In this document: piece after piece, positions 47,279 through 57,467 of the stretch
Position numbering within the stretch: position 1 is the stretch's first letter
Layout: each line of letters begins with the position of its first letter
Origin: Leptospira sp. WS58.C1
GTDB taxonomy: Bacteria; Spirochaetota; Leptospiria; Leptospirales; Leptospiraceae
Length of the DNA: 64,000 bases
Direction of reading: 5' to 3'
Assembly (NCBI RefSeq): GCF_040833995.1
Contig: NZ_CP162137.1
Span: 1,070,001-1,134,000, forward strand
The notes under the pieces: model-generated
The model's input: the letters and a program-made list of their open reading frames with translations, nothing else
Database searches by the model: none
Told to the model about the DNA's origin: nothing
Program-made: the position numbers and the translations under genes

Positions 47279-48109
47279 ATGAACGAGATCGTGGATCAAA
47301 TTGGCTATACAGCCTATTATTTTCTGACCTTAGGAATGTTATGGTTCCGCTATATTTTGATGGCCGGGATCGCTTATGTTTTTATTTGGATGATCTTTAA
47401 AGATAAGCTTAAACATAAGATCATTCAAAATAAACTTCCGGAAAAAGATAAAATTTCCCACGAACTCAAATATTCGGCCATCTCGCTTGCGATCTTTGCC
47501 GCCTCCGGGATTTTAGTTGTCTTAATGAAGAAGGCCGGCTGGACTTTTATTTATGATAAGGTAGAAGATTACGGAGTTCCTTATCTTCTCTTCAGCATTG
47601 TCGCTCTGATATTCCTGCATGATACTTACTTTTACTGGACTCATCGTTTGATGCATCATCCTCTTCTTTTTAAAAGAATGCATCTGGTCCATCATAAGTC
47701 CACAAACCCTTCTCCTTGGGCCGCGTTTTCTTTCCATCCTTACGAAGCCGTAGTGGAAGCGGGGATCGTTCCATTGGTAATACTTTTTTTACCGGTGCAT
47801 ACGACCGCCCTTATCGTGTTTTTCTTTTATAGTAATTTCCTGAATGTTTTAGGGCATCTTTCTTTCGAACTTTTTCCTAAAGGTTTTATAGAAAATAGAA
47901 TATTAAGACTTCATAATTCTACTACTCATCATAATATGCACCATAAATATTTTAACTGTAATTACAGTTTGTATTTTAATATTTGGGATCGGATCATGGG
48001 TACTAATCACGAGAAGTATTTTGATACCTTTAGAGAAGTAACGAATCGAGAGCCTGAGGTTATAGAAGACGTCGGAACTCCAACATCGGCGATAACGACA
48101 GGAGTTTAA
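47279..48109 (+). CDS. Fatty acid hydroxylase superfamily (sterol desaturase-like) protein
   Basis: A 276-residue membrane enzyme with the diiron histidine boxes HRLMHH (122-127), HLVHH (135-139) and a later HNSTTHHNMHH, with four or more helices around them. The family oxidises lipid substrates such as fatty acids, sterols or carotenoids. The true substrate is unknown. The ATG at 47279 has GGAG 8 bases before it; the nearby ATG at 47274 hits a stop after two codons. Confidence 0.85.
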   Translation: MNEIVDQIGYTAYYFLTLGMLWFRYILMAGIAYVFIWMIFKDKLKHKIIQNKLPEKDKISHELKYSAISLAIFAASGILVVLMKKAGWTFIYDKVEDYGVPYLLFSIVALIFLHDTYFYWTHRLMHHPLLFKRMHLVHHKSTNPSPWAAFSFHPYEAVVEAGIVPLVILFLPVHTTALIVFFFYSNFLNVLGHLSFELFPKGFIENRILRLHNSTTHHNMHHKYFNCNYSLYFNIWDRIMGTNHEKYFDTFREVTNREPEVIEDVGTPTSAITTGV

Positions 48110-48120
48110 GTGCCGAAAAG

Positions 48121-48136
48121 TGTTGGAATTCCAACA
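48121..48136. repeat. Free-standing perfect palindrome of the GTWGGA family
   Basis: TGTTGGAATTCCAACA is a perfect 16-base palindrome just after the hydroxylase gene. It is the same core as the palindrome nested in repeat copies 3, 4 and 7. Confidence 0.7.
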
Positions 48137-48189
48137 TAAGAGAACTGCAAAATTTGATTGTTAAGAGGCGAATTTTGTGATATTGCGTG

Positions 48190-48245
48190 TAAGCGCTCTC
48201 CCACGGGCCCTCCTCCTCCACCCAAAGCTAGGGCGGGGGCGACCT
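48190..48245. other. Unusual GC-rich stretch between two convergent genes
   Basis: Most of the window is AT-leaning, but this stretch is strongly C-rich then G-rich, with CCACC and GGGCGGGGG parts able to pair partly around AAAGCTA. I see no gene in it. It lies between the palindrome at 48121 and the palindrome at 48255. Confidence 0.5.
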
Positions 48246-48247
48246 TC

Positions 48248-48268
48248 AAAAACTGTAGGAACTCCTAC
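48248..48268 (-). terminator. Terminator-like palindrome after the histidine kinase
   Basis: On the minus strand GTAGGA-GT-TCCTAC is followed at once by AGTTTTTG, giving a short stem with a T-run 17 bases after the kinase stop. It is a further member of the GTWGGA palindrome family. Confidence 0.5.
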
Positions 48269-48284
48269 GTGCGATTCCCAAATT

Positions 48285-50300
48285 TTAATTAGAGGCCGGG
48301 AACCGTATCCTTGTAATAGTTCCTTGCTTTGAGGAAAGGTCGATTACGGATCCCTTTAACTGTTTAGTCAGAAGTTCCACAAGTTCCAAACCCATGGAAT
48401 CCTCCTGTTTAGAATCGGAGGACTTTCCTTTTCCATTATCTGAAACGTCTAAATGGATCCAGTCCCCCTCCTTGTAAAAAGAGATCTTGATGATCTTTTC
48501 TTCGGAATCTGCTTTAAAAGAGAACGCGTGTTTTAGAACATTCGTCACTAACTCATTCAGGATCAGACCGATAGGGATCGCGGAATTTTGTTTGATCGGC
48601 AATGATTCGCAATTTAGAAAAATTTGGATCTCTTCTTTTTTATGGCCGAATGATTTGAGTAAGCTGTCCACAAGCCTACTTACGAACTCGGGAAAAAATT
48701 CGTCACTAATCCTATGTTTTCCGTACAAGGATTCATGCACATAAGCCATGGATAATATTCTATTTTGGGATTCGGTCAGCACCTGGGTCGGATTACTTGC
48801 TTCTACTTGCTCCAATTGGATGGAAAGTAAGCTGGATAATACCTGTAGATAATTTTTAACCCTGTGATGGACTTCTTTCAATAATAGGTCTTTTTCCTGT
48901 AGAGCGTTTGCCATAATTTCTTCCGCAAGTTTGACTTGGGTGAAGTCGGTGATAAAACCTTCCAAGGCGATCAATTCACCGTTTTCGCCTCTGACACCGG
49001 AGCCTTGCTCGAATGCCCAACGTATTTCTCCACTTCTACGGTGGATCCTGTATAAGAGTCGATACGGCAGATTTTTACTAACAGCTTCCGTAACTTCTTG
49101 AAACACCCTTTCGGTATCTTCCGGGTGGATGATCTCTCCAAAAGAGATCGTACGGTTGGACACGAAGTCGGAAGGCGAATAACCAGTGAGTTCAAAACAC
49201 CCCTCGCTTATGAACTCCATGGTCCAATCCGGATCATATGCGCAACGATACGCTATTCCTGGAAGATTTCGGATCAGAGTAGAGAGTTGTCTTTCACTTT
49301 CTTTTAATGCGGTTTCCGTTTTTTTGTAAAACGTAATGTCGGTGCACATTGCGAGAGCGCCTTCATAATTTCCTTGGGCGTCGAAGATCGGATTTGTGGA
49401 CATCAAGAGCCAGACAGGTTCTCCATCAGGACGTTTGAAATAGAAATCGTGAACTTCCGCTTTCCCTTGTTTTCTTTCTTCTAACCTTTTATTTACCGCT
49501 TCCGTTGCATCAGGAGTTATAAAATCGTAAAGATTCTTACCTATGAGTTCTTTCTCACTCATCCCCAAAAATTCTGCCATTTTAGAATTTACGAATTTAG
49601 TTTTTGCATACTTGTCAATGAGCCAGATCCCTTCTAATGTGGTGTCCACAATTTTCTTATAGTTCCCTTCTGTTTTAGAAAGAGCGGCCTTTGTTTCTTC
49701 GAAGAATACGAGTAAGATCACAATCGCAGAAGAGAATCTAAACAGACCGGCGATAAAAAAACCGATATAACCGAATTCAGGATGGAATTTCAGGAAAGGA
49801 TAATTGAATACATGGATCCCCCAAAGAATGAAGATCCAGCCTGCGATAATCTTGCCTAGGCTAGGGATCAGATTTTTGGTCTTTAGAAAAATGATACCGG
49901 TATAAATTTGAGATCCACCGATCAATATATAGATGGGCCAAGCCAAGTATTCATTCGTGATCTTTTCTAGATCCAGATACAATGCCCAAAGACCCGCTAA
50001 CGAAAACAAAACCTGAAATGGTTTGGTGAAAGGTTTATTTAAAAAATAAAAACATCCTAAAAACTGAAAGAATGCTCTTAAAAAATCAATGGAGAAGGAT
50101 GGAAAGTATTTGTAAGCGTCCGCTCCTCCTACTTGCATAATATTTCCTAGATAACCTAATAGATGGAATATCCAGCAGATGGACCAGGCAAGCAGAGCTT
50201 TCTGTCCTTCTTTCTTGTATAAATATAGATAAATAAAAATTAGAAAGAAGGCGGAAGGTGTCGCTGTGATGATGGTGGGTAATAACCAAGGATGAGTCAC
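48285..50300 (-). CDS. PAS sensor histidine kinase (HisKA_2 type) with membrane N-terminus
   Basis: A 671-residue protein with a GTG start. About seven membrane helices cover residues 1-205, then two PAS domains (about 212-335 and 340-460). The kinase core has KEVHHRVKN, the HisKA_2 type histidine motif, then an ATPase domain with LNELVTNVLKHAF and DNGKG. These kinases usually phosphorylate a separate response regulator; none is adjacent on this strand. It follows the glycosyltransferase gene by 44 bases and may share its transcript. Confidence 0.88.
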   Translation of the reverse strand: MTHPWLLPTIITATPSAFFLIFIYLYLYKKEGQKALLAWSICWIFHLLGYLGNIMQVGGADAYKYFPSFSIDFLRAFFQFLGCFYFLNKPFTKPFQVLFSLAGLWALYLDLEKITNEYLAWPIYILIGGSQIYTGIIFLKTKNLIPSLGKIIAGWIFILWGIHVFNYPFLKFHPEFGYIGFFIAGLFRFSSAIVILLVFFEETKAALSKTEGNYKKIVDTTLEGIWLIDKYAKTKFVNSKMAEFLGMSEKELIGKNLYDFITPDATEAVNKRLEERKQGKAEVHDFYFKRPDGEPVWLLMSTNPIFDAQGNYEGALAMCTDITFYKKTETALKESERQLSTLIRNLPGIAYRCAYDPDWTMEFISEGCFELTGYSPSDFVSNRTISFGEIIHPEDTERVFQEVTEAVSKNLPYRLLYRIHRRSGEIRWAFEQGSGVRGENGELIALEGFITDFTQVKLAEEIMANALQEKDLLLKEVHHRVKNYLQVLSSLLSIQLEQVEASNPTQVLTESQNRILSMAYVHESLYGKHRISDEFFPEFVSRLVDSLLKSFGHKKEEIQIFLNCESLPIKQNSAIPIGLILNELVTNVLKHAFSFKADSEEKIIKISFYKEGDWIHLDVSDNGKGKSSDSKQEDSMGLELVELLTKQLKGSVIDLSSKQGTITRIRFPASN

Positions 50301-50344
50301 GATGCCTTGCGCCGTTCACCGAAACGGATTTCGGTTTGATCCGA

Positions 50345-52279
50345 TTATTTTTTAATAAGACGAAATTCTTTGAAACAATAATCTCCATTAGGGTGTTTAA
50401 TTTCTTTGATAGCGTTCAAGTTAATCCCTAAACTTTCCGCTCTAGAAAGATATTTGGAAGGCAGATCGCAGGAAGGACCAATATACACAGCTTTGTCAAA
50501 TTCGTCCCAGGATTTCCATTTGTATTTGCTATCGTTGCGATATTTTCCCTTTTCAACCGTTTTTTGTCTGAATAAAAGATCAAACTCGGAGGCAAGAATC
50601 CTTCCGGCCACTTGGAAGTTCTCCTCATCGTGGAACGCATTGAATGCGATATATTTCCCTTGGGGGTCTATCTCTTTCGCAAATTCTCTTGCCGGTTGGA
50701 ATGTGGCTGTGTCGAATCCCTTTAAACAAAATTGGTTTTTGGAAAGATAAGTTTGGCTGAGTAATCCGCCTTCTCTCACAAATAGACTCGAGGCCCAAAG
50801 TAAGAAAACTAGGAAAACTCCGCAGAAGAGTAATTTTCTATTCTTTTCAGAAATTTGGACTAACCTAAAAGACCATAAGCTAAGGATCGTAAGAAGAGCA
50901 GGCAATGGGTAGAATACGTGTCTAAGCTGTTTGTTTCCCGTACTCGCATCGATAACAATGTATTGTAAGAAAACGATTATGGTGATCGCGAATAACGGAT
51001 CTTTTAGGAATTTAGGCCAACCGATATTCTGTAATTTGGCAAGTAGAGAATCGATCCTTCCTTCTCCTCTTGCTTGAGTGAACTCAGTCTTTTCTTTTCT
51101 GTTCAAATAGAGCCAATAACCGATCGCACCCAAAGAAAATAGGAAGAAGGTCCGAAAGATCCAAGGTTCATTGAAAACATGGCTCGCAGGAAATTTATCC
51201 TCGGGAGATTCGAATAAACTTAAGATAAAACTGCGCACAAATTTGTTCACGATCATCTGAGCGTTTACAAGGCTCATTACCCTGTCCAGGTTCGTAAATA
51301 ACCAAATAAAACAAGGGAGGATCGCGTACAAATACAGTATCTTGATGGAAGGGGGAGAAATTTTCCCTAAGTCCTTTCTATTCTTAAATAAGAAATAATT
51401 AAAATCCAAGAAAAGAAGAACCGTTAGGAAATATAAAACTTTTTTGAAGGACCTTTGGTCCAGGTTCCAATCCGTCACTACTCTCAAGACCGGTAATGAA
51501 AGAACAAGAAGCACTACCACGATCAGGAACAAAAGCCTGAGCCCTTTGTAGTGGACTTTTACGGAGAATCGAATAAATCCGATCCATTCCGGAAGTCTGG
51601 ACATTAGCTCGAATAAAAAGATCGAAATGAATAATAAAAGTCCGTATGGATACTTCGTAAAAAATAGAAGGATCAAAACCGCAGAGACCAACGCCGCTAC
51701 CTTGGAACCGGCAGGTAAACTTTCTCCCGGTTTTAAGTCCTTTACGGAATCATAAAGTTTATAGAGGCCCCAATACACCCAAAGAAGAATGAACATCCCT
51801 TGGGTTTCTAACATAGACGATAGACTATAAGCTGGAGTTTCGGAAGTATGAAGACTCAATGCCAATACAAAGATTGAGACTAAACTTCCGAAAAGGAAAG
51901 ATCCGGAGATCCTGGAAACGATATAAATGATCGAAGGAAAACATAAAGCGTAGAATGCTAGACCTAAGAAGGAATCCTTCCAGGTGATGGGCCATTCTCC
52001 CGGGCTAGCCAAAAGTAAAAGCGAAAATATCGGACGTAAAGGCGGCCAGGTTGCCGATTCTAAGAAAGGAAGAGTTGCTCTCCAAAATTTGCCGTCTCTG
52101 TAATCCTGGAACTGGTCGTATACTGCCGTTAGCCGGATATTCTCGTCCCAGGTCAAAAGGTCCGTAATCGGGCAGATCTCTAAGAACGCCTGCCAGTTTT
52201 TGGAGATCATAACTCCAACGGCAAAAAAGGCGATAACGCCGAATAAAAGCCCTAAAACTCTATCCCAATTGCGGTTCAT
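50345..52279 (-). CDS. GT-C type integral membrane glycosyltransferase
   Basis: A 644-residue protein with a dozen or so membrane helices. The first periplasmic loop holds TWDEN (D45, E46), the acidic catalytic motif of GT-C transferases such as ArnT and PMT-type enzymes. These transfer a sugar from a polyprenyl-phosphate donor onto lipid A, protein or polysaccharide outside the membrane. Its start overlaps the stop of the GT2 gene (ATGA), which would supply the donor. The acceptor is unknown. Confidence 0.72.
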   Translation of the reverse strand: MNRNWDRVLGLLFGVIAFFAVGVMISKNWQAFLEICPITDLLTWDENIRLTAVYDQFQDYRDGKFWRATLPFLESATWPPLRPIFSLLLLASPGEWPITWKDSFLGLAFYALCFPSIIYIVSRISGSFLFGSLVSIFVLALSLHTSETPAYSLSSMLETQGMFILLWVYWGLYKLYDSVKDLKPGESLPAGSKVAALVSAVLILLFFTKYPYGLLLFISIFLFELMSRLPEWIGFIRFSVKVHYKGLRLLFLIVVVLLVLSLPVLRVVTDWNLDQRSFKKVLYFLTVLLFLDFNYFLFKNRKDLGKISPPSIKILYLYAILPCFIWLFTNLDRVMSLVNAQMIVNKFVRSFILSLFESPEDKFPASHVFNEPWIFRTFFLFSLGAIGYWLYLNRKEKTEFTQARGEGRIDSLLAKLQNIGWPKFLKDPLFAITIIVFLQYIVIDASTGNKQLRHVFYPLPALLTILSLWSFRLVQISEKNRKLLFCGVFLVFLLWASSLFVREGGLLSQTYLSKNQFCLKGFDTATFQPAREFAKEIDPQGKYIAFNAFHDEENFQVAGRILASEFDLLFRQKTVEKGKYRNDSKYKWKSWDEFDKAVYIGPSCDLPSKYLSRAESLGINLNAIKEIKHPNGDYCFKEFRLIKK

Positions 52280-53253
52280 TTTTTACTTTTTTGTCTTACC
52301 GAGTAGATCTTCTCGATCACATAGAGAGGACGATTCTTGGATTGATCGTTTACCCTGCTTAGATATTCACCTATCATTCCTAATGCAATGAGTTGGATCC
52401 CGCCTAATACCAGAACAACGATCATAACAGAGGTCCATCCTTGGATGGTATTGTCCGTAAACAGTTTTAAGTAGAGAATATAGACGGTATATAATGCGCC
52501 AAAAAATGCGGAAGCAAATCCTAAATAAGAAGAAAGTTTAAGCGGGGCGGAGGAGAAGGAAGTGATCCCGTCTAAAGCAAACTTTAACATCTTGCTGACG
52601 GAAAATTTGGTTTCTCCATCAAAACGTTCGTCTCTATCGTATTCCAATCCTGTTTGTTTGAAGCCGATCCATGCGATCAATCCTCGGATATAACGATGTT
52701 GTTCTCTCATGGAGACTAAAACATCTGTCACCCTTCTGCTCATGATCCTAAAGTCTCCCGTGTCGATCGGGATATCGAAACGAGTGATCTTTTTTAGGAT
52801 CCTATAAAATACGTGAGCGGTAACGAGTTTAAAAAAGGACTCACCTTCTCTTTTCTTTCTTCTTGCATAAACGACGTCGTAACCTTCCGACATTTTTGCA
52901 TAAAGTTCTGCGACAAACTCAGGAGGATCTTGAAGGTCTCCGTCCATGACTGCAACGGTTTCACCTCTTGCTGTATCGATCCCGGCAGTGATGGCTAATT
53001 GGTGTCCGTAATTTCTGGATAAGTTCAAAAGAAAAAAACCCGGTTCCGATTCGCAGAATTTTTTTAATACGTCGAAGGTATCGTCTCTCGAACCGTCGTT
53101 TACAAAAAGAATTTCCGCATCTTCTTTTCCGAAGCGATGCTTTTCTTTTAAAATACCGAGTAGGACCCGAAGTCTTTTTACAAGTTCGGGGATGGTTTTT
53201 TCCTCATTATAAACGGGAATGACTAGGGATAAAAGAGGAGGCTTAGCGGGCAT
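52276..53253 (-). CDS. Polyprenyl-phosphate glycosyltransferase (GT2 family, GtrB-like)
   Basis: A 325-residue protein. The cytoplasmic GT2 domain has SLVIPVYNEE near the start, NDGSRDDT and MDGDLQDPPE with the DxD-like nucleotide-sugar site. Two membrane helices end it, about residues 230-255 and 263-290. It is of the type that loads a sugar onto undecaprenyl phosphate. ATG 53253 places the family start near the N-terminus; a TTG at 53286 would add eleven residues. Overlap with the GT-C gene implies joint function. Confidence 0.85.
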   Translation of the reverse strand: MPAKPPLLSLVIPVYNEEKTIPELVKRLRVLLGILKEKHRFGKEDAEILFVNDGSRDDTFDVLKKFCESEPGFFLLNLSRNYGHQLAITAGIDTARGETVAVMDGDLQDPPEFVAELYAKMSEGYDVVYARRKKREGESFFKLVTAHVFYRILKKITRFDIPIDTGDFRIMSRRVTDVLVSMREQHRYIRGLIAWIGFKQTGLEYDRDERFDGETKFSVSKMLKFALDGITSFSSAPLKLSSYLGFASAFFGALYTVYILYLKLFTDNTIQGWTSVMIVVLVLGGIQLIALGMIGEYLSRVNDQSKNRPLYVIEKIYSVRQKSKK

Positions 53254-53444
53254 GCTGACCTTGGTACGATGTTTGTATTCGGTCAAAATGTCGACAATAT
53301 TTCCGGTAATTTCTATCCGAGTCGAAACCTAGTTTCCATTTGATTTTTGGGATCTTTCGATGGATTCCACCGGTCAATTCGGCAAAAAAGGGCTTTACAA
53401 GAAGGCCTGAATGCAGATCTTATATAAGCACAAAAATCCAAGAA

Positions 53445-53792
<348 letters not shown>

Positions 53793-53806
53793 CCTAAACA
53801 TTTCGG

Positions 53807-56800
53807 TTGGCTTCCGAGTTCTTACAGTATTTGAAAAAGAAAAAACTCCGCCTTGGGATCATTGCGGGGATTTTTCTCTTCTATCACCTTCTTTTCAACT
53901 CAATCACAGGACAAATCCTATTCGATAAGATTGCCTCTTCCGCTTTTGCAGGAAAGTTCGAGGCAAATGTCAAAAGTTTTTCACCACTCTATGGATTTAG
54001 GTTCACTGATGTAAAATTGTATCCTAGAGCCGACTGGGGTCAGAAGCCTGTACTGATCGCTAAAGAACTGGGGATCTCCTACAACCTTCCTCTTATCATT
54101 TTTGGGAGATTAAAACTTTCCAAAATTTCCATCCATGGATTAGAGTTGGACCTCCTACAAAGGGGAAACCTCTGGAATATTTCCTCCGCTTTTCCACCGG
54201 GCAAAAAAGAAGAAGTTAGTACCGAAAAAACGGAACCTCTTTCGGAGATCCGTACCTATCTACCGGTCAGCGCATTCTTAGAACTGGAGCTAAAAGATAT
54301 CAATATTCGAGTGAATTCGGAAAACGGTTCGAAGTCGTACTCCGCAGGGTTGGAAGGATTAGAGCTTGGATTTCTTTTGGATACGAATCGTTTCACTCGG
54401 ATCCCATTCGATTTGAACGTTTTGGATCTGATCGACGAATTCCAGGTAAAATTGAATCCGGAGAATCAGATAAAATTACGATTCCAAGATTCTTCCGGTG
54501 GATTAGACCACCCATTTCGCTGTACGTGGATCTGGGAAAGAGCAGAAGGTTCCAAATCCGGGTTCCATTCCAAACTCGACCTTGGTTCCGAAAAAATACC
54601 GATACGAATTGCGAATCGGGTCAGTGCACCTTTCGGTTTTTCCATCCAATACGATTTAGATGTTTCTCCGGAGAAGAAGGAACTACTCCTTAGAAAATTA
54701 GAATGGAAAGTAGGGGAAGATACCTGGTTGGAAGGAAGCGGAAAAGTTTCCGACTTTGCTGCGGATTCCGGTAACGTAAATCTCGCCATTCAAAAATCCA
54801 GGATCAGGCTCGCGCCTTTATCGGATTTTTTGCATAGTATCGGATTCGATTCGTTCTCCATGAGTGGAGAAGCAAGCTTGGCTCCGATTTTAGCGGAAGG
54901 TGGTTGGGACAATCTAAGGGTCCTGGGAGAGATCCGAGCTAATGGATTGGATTTTAAGATCGGTAAAAAAAGACATTCTGTTCCGGTATTCCATTTGGAT
55001 TGGGATATTCGGATCGATCCTCAGAGCGAAAAGGGTCCGGGGCCAAAGATCCCTCTTCCTTGGATAAGGTCTTTTACATTCAAAAATTTGAAATTGATCT
55101 ATAATGAAATTCTATTAGAGGGAAATCTCAATTATTCTCAAGCAGAAGGACCGAATCTAAATCTGAAATTGGACAATTTCGGATTAGGAGAATATTTAAA
55201 AGGATTTTCCGGTAAATTTTCCGCTGAACTTTCCGCTTTAGGAAAGGATTTTTCGCAACTGGATGCGTCCTTAAAATTAAAAGCCAAAGGTTTCAGATTC
55301 CCGATGGATCGAGGTAACTCCGGAAATATCTATCTGGAAGGTGGTCTAAAAGCTATATTCCTTTTTCCTAAAAAAGCATGGGGTCTGGAGGAAATATTAG
55401 TATCCAGTCTGGGCCTGCAAGCCTTCTCGCCTGAAGGAAACTCCGCAGCAAAATTAAATACCGGAGGAAGGATCGGACTTGGAGAACCGTTCGTATTAGA
55501 TCTGAAAAAAGCGGAATTGGATCTGGATTTGGAACATCTTGTTCCGATTCTTCCATTGTCGTTACGTGAAACGTTAATTCCAGTCCGAAACCAAGTAGGA
55601 AAAACGATCGGCTTGGACGGAGACTTTTATTATTCACTCGGGAGTCAAAGTCAGAATATCCAAGGAAGCCTAGGTGTCGATCTGCCTGGGATGAATCTGA
55701 GAGATGGAAAACTATCCTTAGACCTAAAGATGATGGGCGGCCCAAGTTCTAAGATCAAAATTGATAAACTCGAATTAAGTGCATTCTCCCGAAAATTACA
55801 TTTAGGATTGGGTGGAGAATTGACAAAGGCCTCCAAAAACGGACCACCTCCTTTTATGGGAGAATTTATCCCTAACCTCAAAGGGGAACTGAAACTTTTA
55901 TCTCCGAAGGAAGGCGGATTGATCAAGGGGCTATTCTTCCAAGGAGAAGCGGGGATCAAATTTAGTTGGTTCGGAAGTCTTATTCAGGGAAATATAATAT
56001 CTAAAAATTCTAATGTACTTTTGCAAAGCGGGGTTTGTCCTGGATACGATTGTAAACTGTATAGGATAGACGGTTGGAATGCGGATGTTCCTTTCTCGCA
56101 TGACCTCTCCGTAAAAGAGACCAAAAATATGATCGAGGGGAGCAAAAGGAAATTCGTGATGAATTACGGCCGGACTCCTGCACCGAATTTTACGATCCGA
56201 CAGATCATTGGAAATCATCCTTCCCTAAAAGGAACACCTTTCGAATACAGCAGACCTAAGGCGGATTCTCCCGGGCTTTCCGCTAACATGGAATACTCGG
56301 AAAATTATTTACGGATGGATTATCTAAAGGTATATACTTTGGACGGGGAAATTTGGGGTAAGGATATGATCGTTAACGTAGGTTCCGGCGACCCTGAAAA
56401 AATGGAATATTCCGTCTCCTTGAGAGTAAAGGATATAGATCTGAAACAATTATTACCTGCTAAGACCCAACCTAAAATAGACGATGGGAAGGTGAAAGCC
56501 GACTTGAATCTTTGGGGAAGGAATTTGGGAGATCCAGTTCCTAACTTAAATTTATTTTTTAGTATCTATCAGATCGGGAACGATTTCGGGAAAAGTGCGA
56601 TCAATATTTTTGCACCTTCCAATATACTCACCGATTTTATCTACGGAAGTTATGCGGTGGATAAGATTGAATTGGAATTGTCCAAGGGGTTAGTCTATGC
56701 TGTGATCTTATTTAAACGTTCCATTCTAGGGACGATCATCCGATTGGAAAATAACCAGGTTTCCCAGCAGAGAATGCCTTTAGCGAATTTCCTAAAACGC

Positions 56801-56833
56801 GCCCAGAACGAGATCGAAACTTTCAATCAGTAG
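53807..56833 (+). CDS. Large AsmA-like inner membrane/periplasmic protein
   Basis: A 1008-residue protein with one N-terminal membrane helix (about 17-38) and a very long beta-rich periplasmic part. The N-terminus has the AsmA-type pattern (SPLYGFRFTDVKLYPR, LGISYNLPLIIFG, KLSKISIHGLELDL) and the C-terminal part resembles the AsmA end (KADLNLWGRNLGDPVPN). AsmA-like proteins are thought to bridge the envelope and move phospholipid. A TTG start is used. It is followed by two lipoprotein genes, which may work with it. Confidence 0.75.
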   Translation: MASEFLQYLKKKKLRLGIIAGIFLFYHLLFNSITGQILFDKIASSAFAGKFEANVKSFSPLYGFRFTDVKLYPRADWGQKPVLIAKELGISYNLPLIIFGRLKLSKISIHGLELDLLQRGNLWNISSAFPPGKKEEVSTEKTEPLSEIRTYLPVSAFLELELKDINIRVNSENGSKSYSAGLEGLELGFLLDTNRFTRIPFDLNVLDLIDEFQVKLNPENQIKLRFQDSSGGLDHPFRCTWIWERAEGSKSGFHSKLDLGSEKIPIRIANRVSAPFGFSIQYDLDVSPEKKELLLRKLEWKVGEDTWLEGSGKVSDFAADSGNVNLAIQKSRIRLAPLSDFLHSIGFDSFSMSGEASLAPILAEGGWDNLRVLGEIRANGLDFKIGKKRHSVPVFHLDWDIRIDPQSEKGPGPKIPLPWIRSFTFKNLKLIYNEILLEGNLNYSQAEGPNLNLKLDNFGLGEYLKGFSGKFSAELSALGKDFSQLDASLKLKAKGFRFPMDRGNSGNIYLEGGLKAIFLFPKKAWGLEEILVSSLGLQAFSPEGNSAAKLNTGGRIGLGEPFVLDLKKAELDLDLEHLVPILPLSLRETLIPVRNQVGKTIGLDGDFYYSLGSQSQNIQGSLGVDLPGMNLRDGKLSLDLKMMGGPSSKIKIDKLELSAFSRKLHLGLGGELTKASKNGPPPFMGEFIPNLKGELKLLSPKEGGLIKGLFFQGEAGIKFSWFGSLIQGNIISKNSNVLLQSGVCPGYDCKLYRIDGWNADVPFSHDLSVKETKNMIEGSKRKFVMNYGRTPAPNFTIRQIIGNHPSLKGTPFEYSRPKADSPGLSANMEYSENYLRMDYLKVYTLDGEIWGKDMIVNVGSGDPEKMEYSVSLRVKDIDLKQLLPAKTQPKIDDGKVKADLNLWGRNLGDPVPNLNLFFSIYQIGNDFGKSAINIFAPSNILTDFIYGSYAVDKIELELSKGLVYAVILFKRSILGTIIRLENNQVSQQRMPLANFLKRAQNEIETFNQ

Positions 56834-56838
56834 AACTT

Positions 56839-57462
56839 ATGAAGAATATTCTAAAATCTTATTTTATACTTTTTGTAATCTTCCCTTTATTCGTGTATTG
56901 CCCTATCAAGGCTCCTCCGATCACGTTTACCCAGACCCAAACCGCCGCGGAAAAACAAATGTTGGGAGAGGATCGAAATCTTGAAAAAGACGGATGGCTT
57001 ATCGCTTCCATTAAAACTTCCTCTTCCGGTTCGGAAATTTGGGAAAAGGATCTGATCAAAGAGGAATTCGGGAATACTTCCGATAACCAATTCTATATGG
57101 CGCTTCGTATTCTGGCTTATTTGGCGAGAGAGCTGAGAGAATACAGAAGTCTCGGAGTGTTAGCGGAAGGAATCGATGGAAAAGTAAGATGGAATCCTAA
57201 GATCAGAGAAGCCGGAGCAGGTAAGGTCTCTCAAGATCCAAAACAAAAATCCCGTATAGATGATATCGTCAAACTTACGAATGAAAATAGAGAGATCGTA
57301 ATTAAGGAAAAATTAAAGAAGGTTTTTGGTGATCCGAATCGCAGTCTTACTGAAAAAGAAAAGACCGCTATTAAGGAAAGTGTCCAGACTACTTGGGTTC
57401 GTTCTGTGGATGTGGGAGAATATTACGAGGTTTCCGCCGGCAATTGGAAAAAAAAGGAATAA
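56839..57462 (+). CDS. Putative lipoprotein, unknown function
   Basis: A 207-residue protein with a signal peptide and an FVYC lipobox near residue 20; tyrosine before the cysteine is unusual, so lipidation is not certain. The mature part is charged and probably helical, with no family that I recognise. It lies 5 bases after the AsmA-like gene and 5 bases before the giant lipoprotein gene, so the three are probably one unit. Confidence 0.7.
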   Translation: MKNILKSYFILFVIFPLFVYCPIKAPPITFTQTQTAAEKQMLGEDRNLEKDGWLIASIKTSSSGSEIWEKDLIKEEFGNTSDNQFYMALRILAYLARELREYRSLGVLAEGIDGKVRWNPKIREAGAGKVSQDPKQKSRIDDIVKLTNENREIVIKEKLKKVFGDPNRSLTEKEKTAIKESVQTTWVRSVDVGEYYEVSAGNWKKKE

Positions 57463-57467
57463 GGGAA

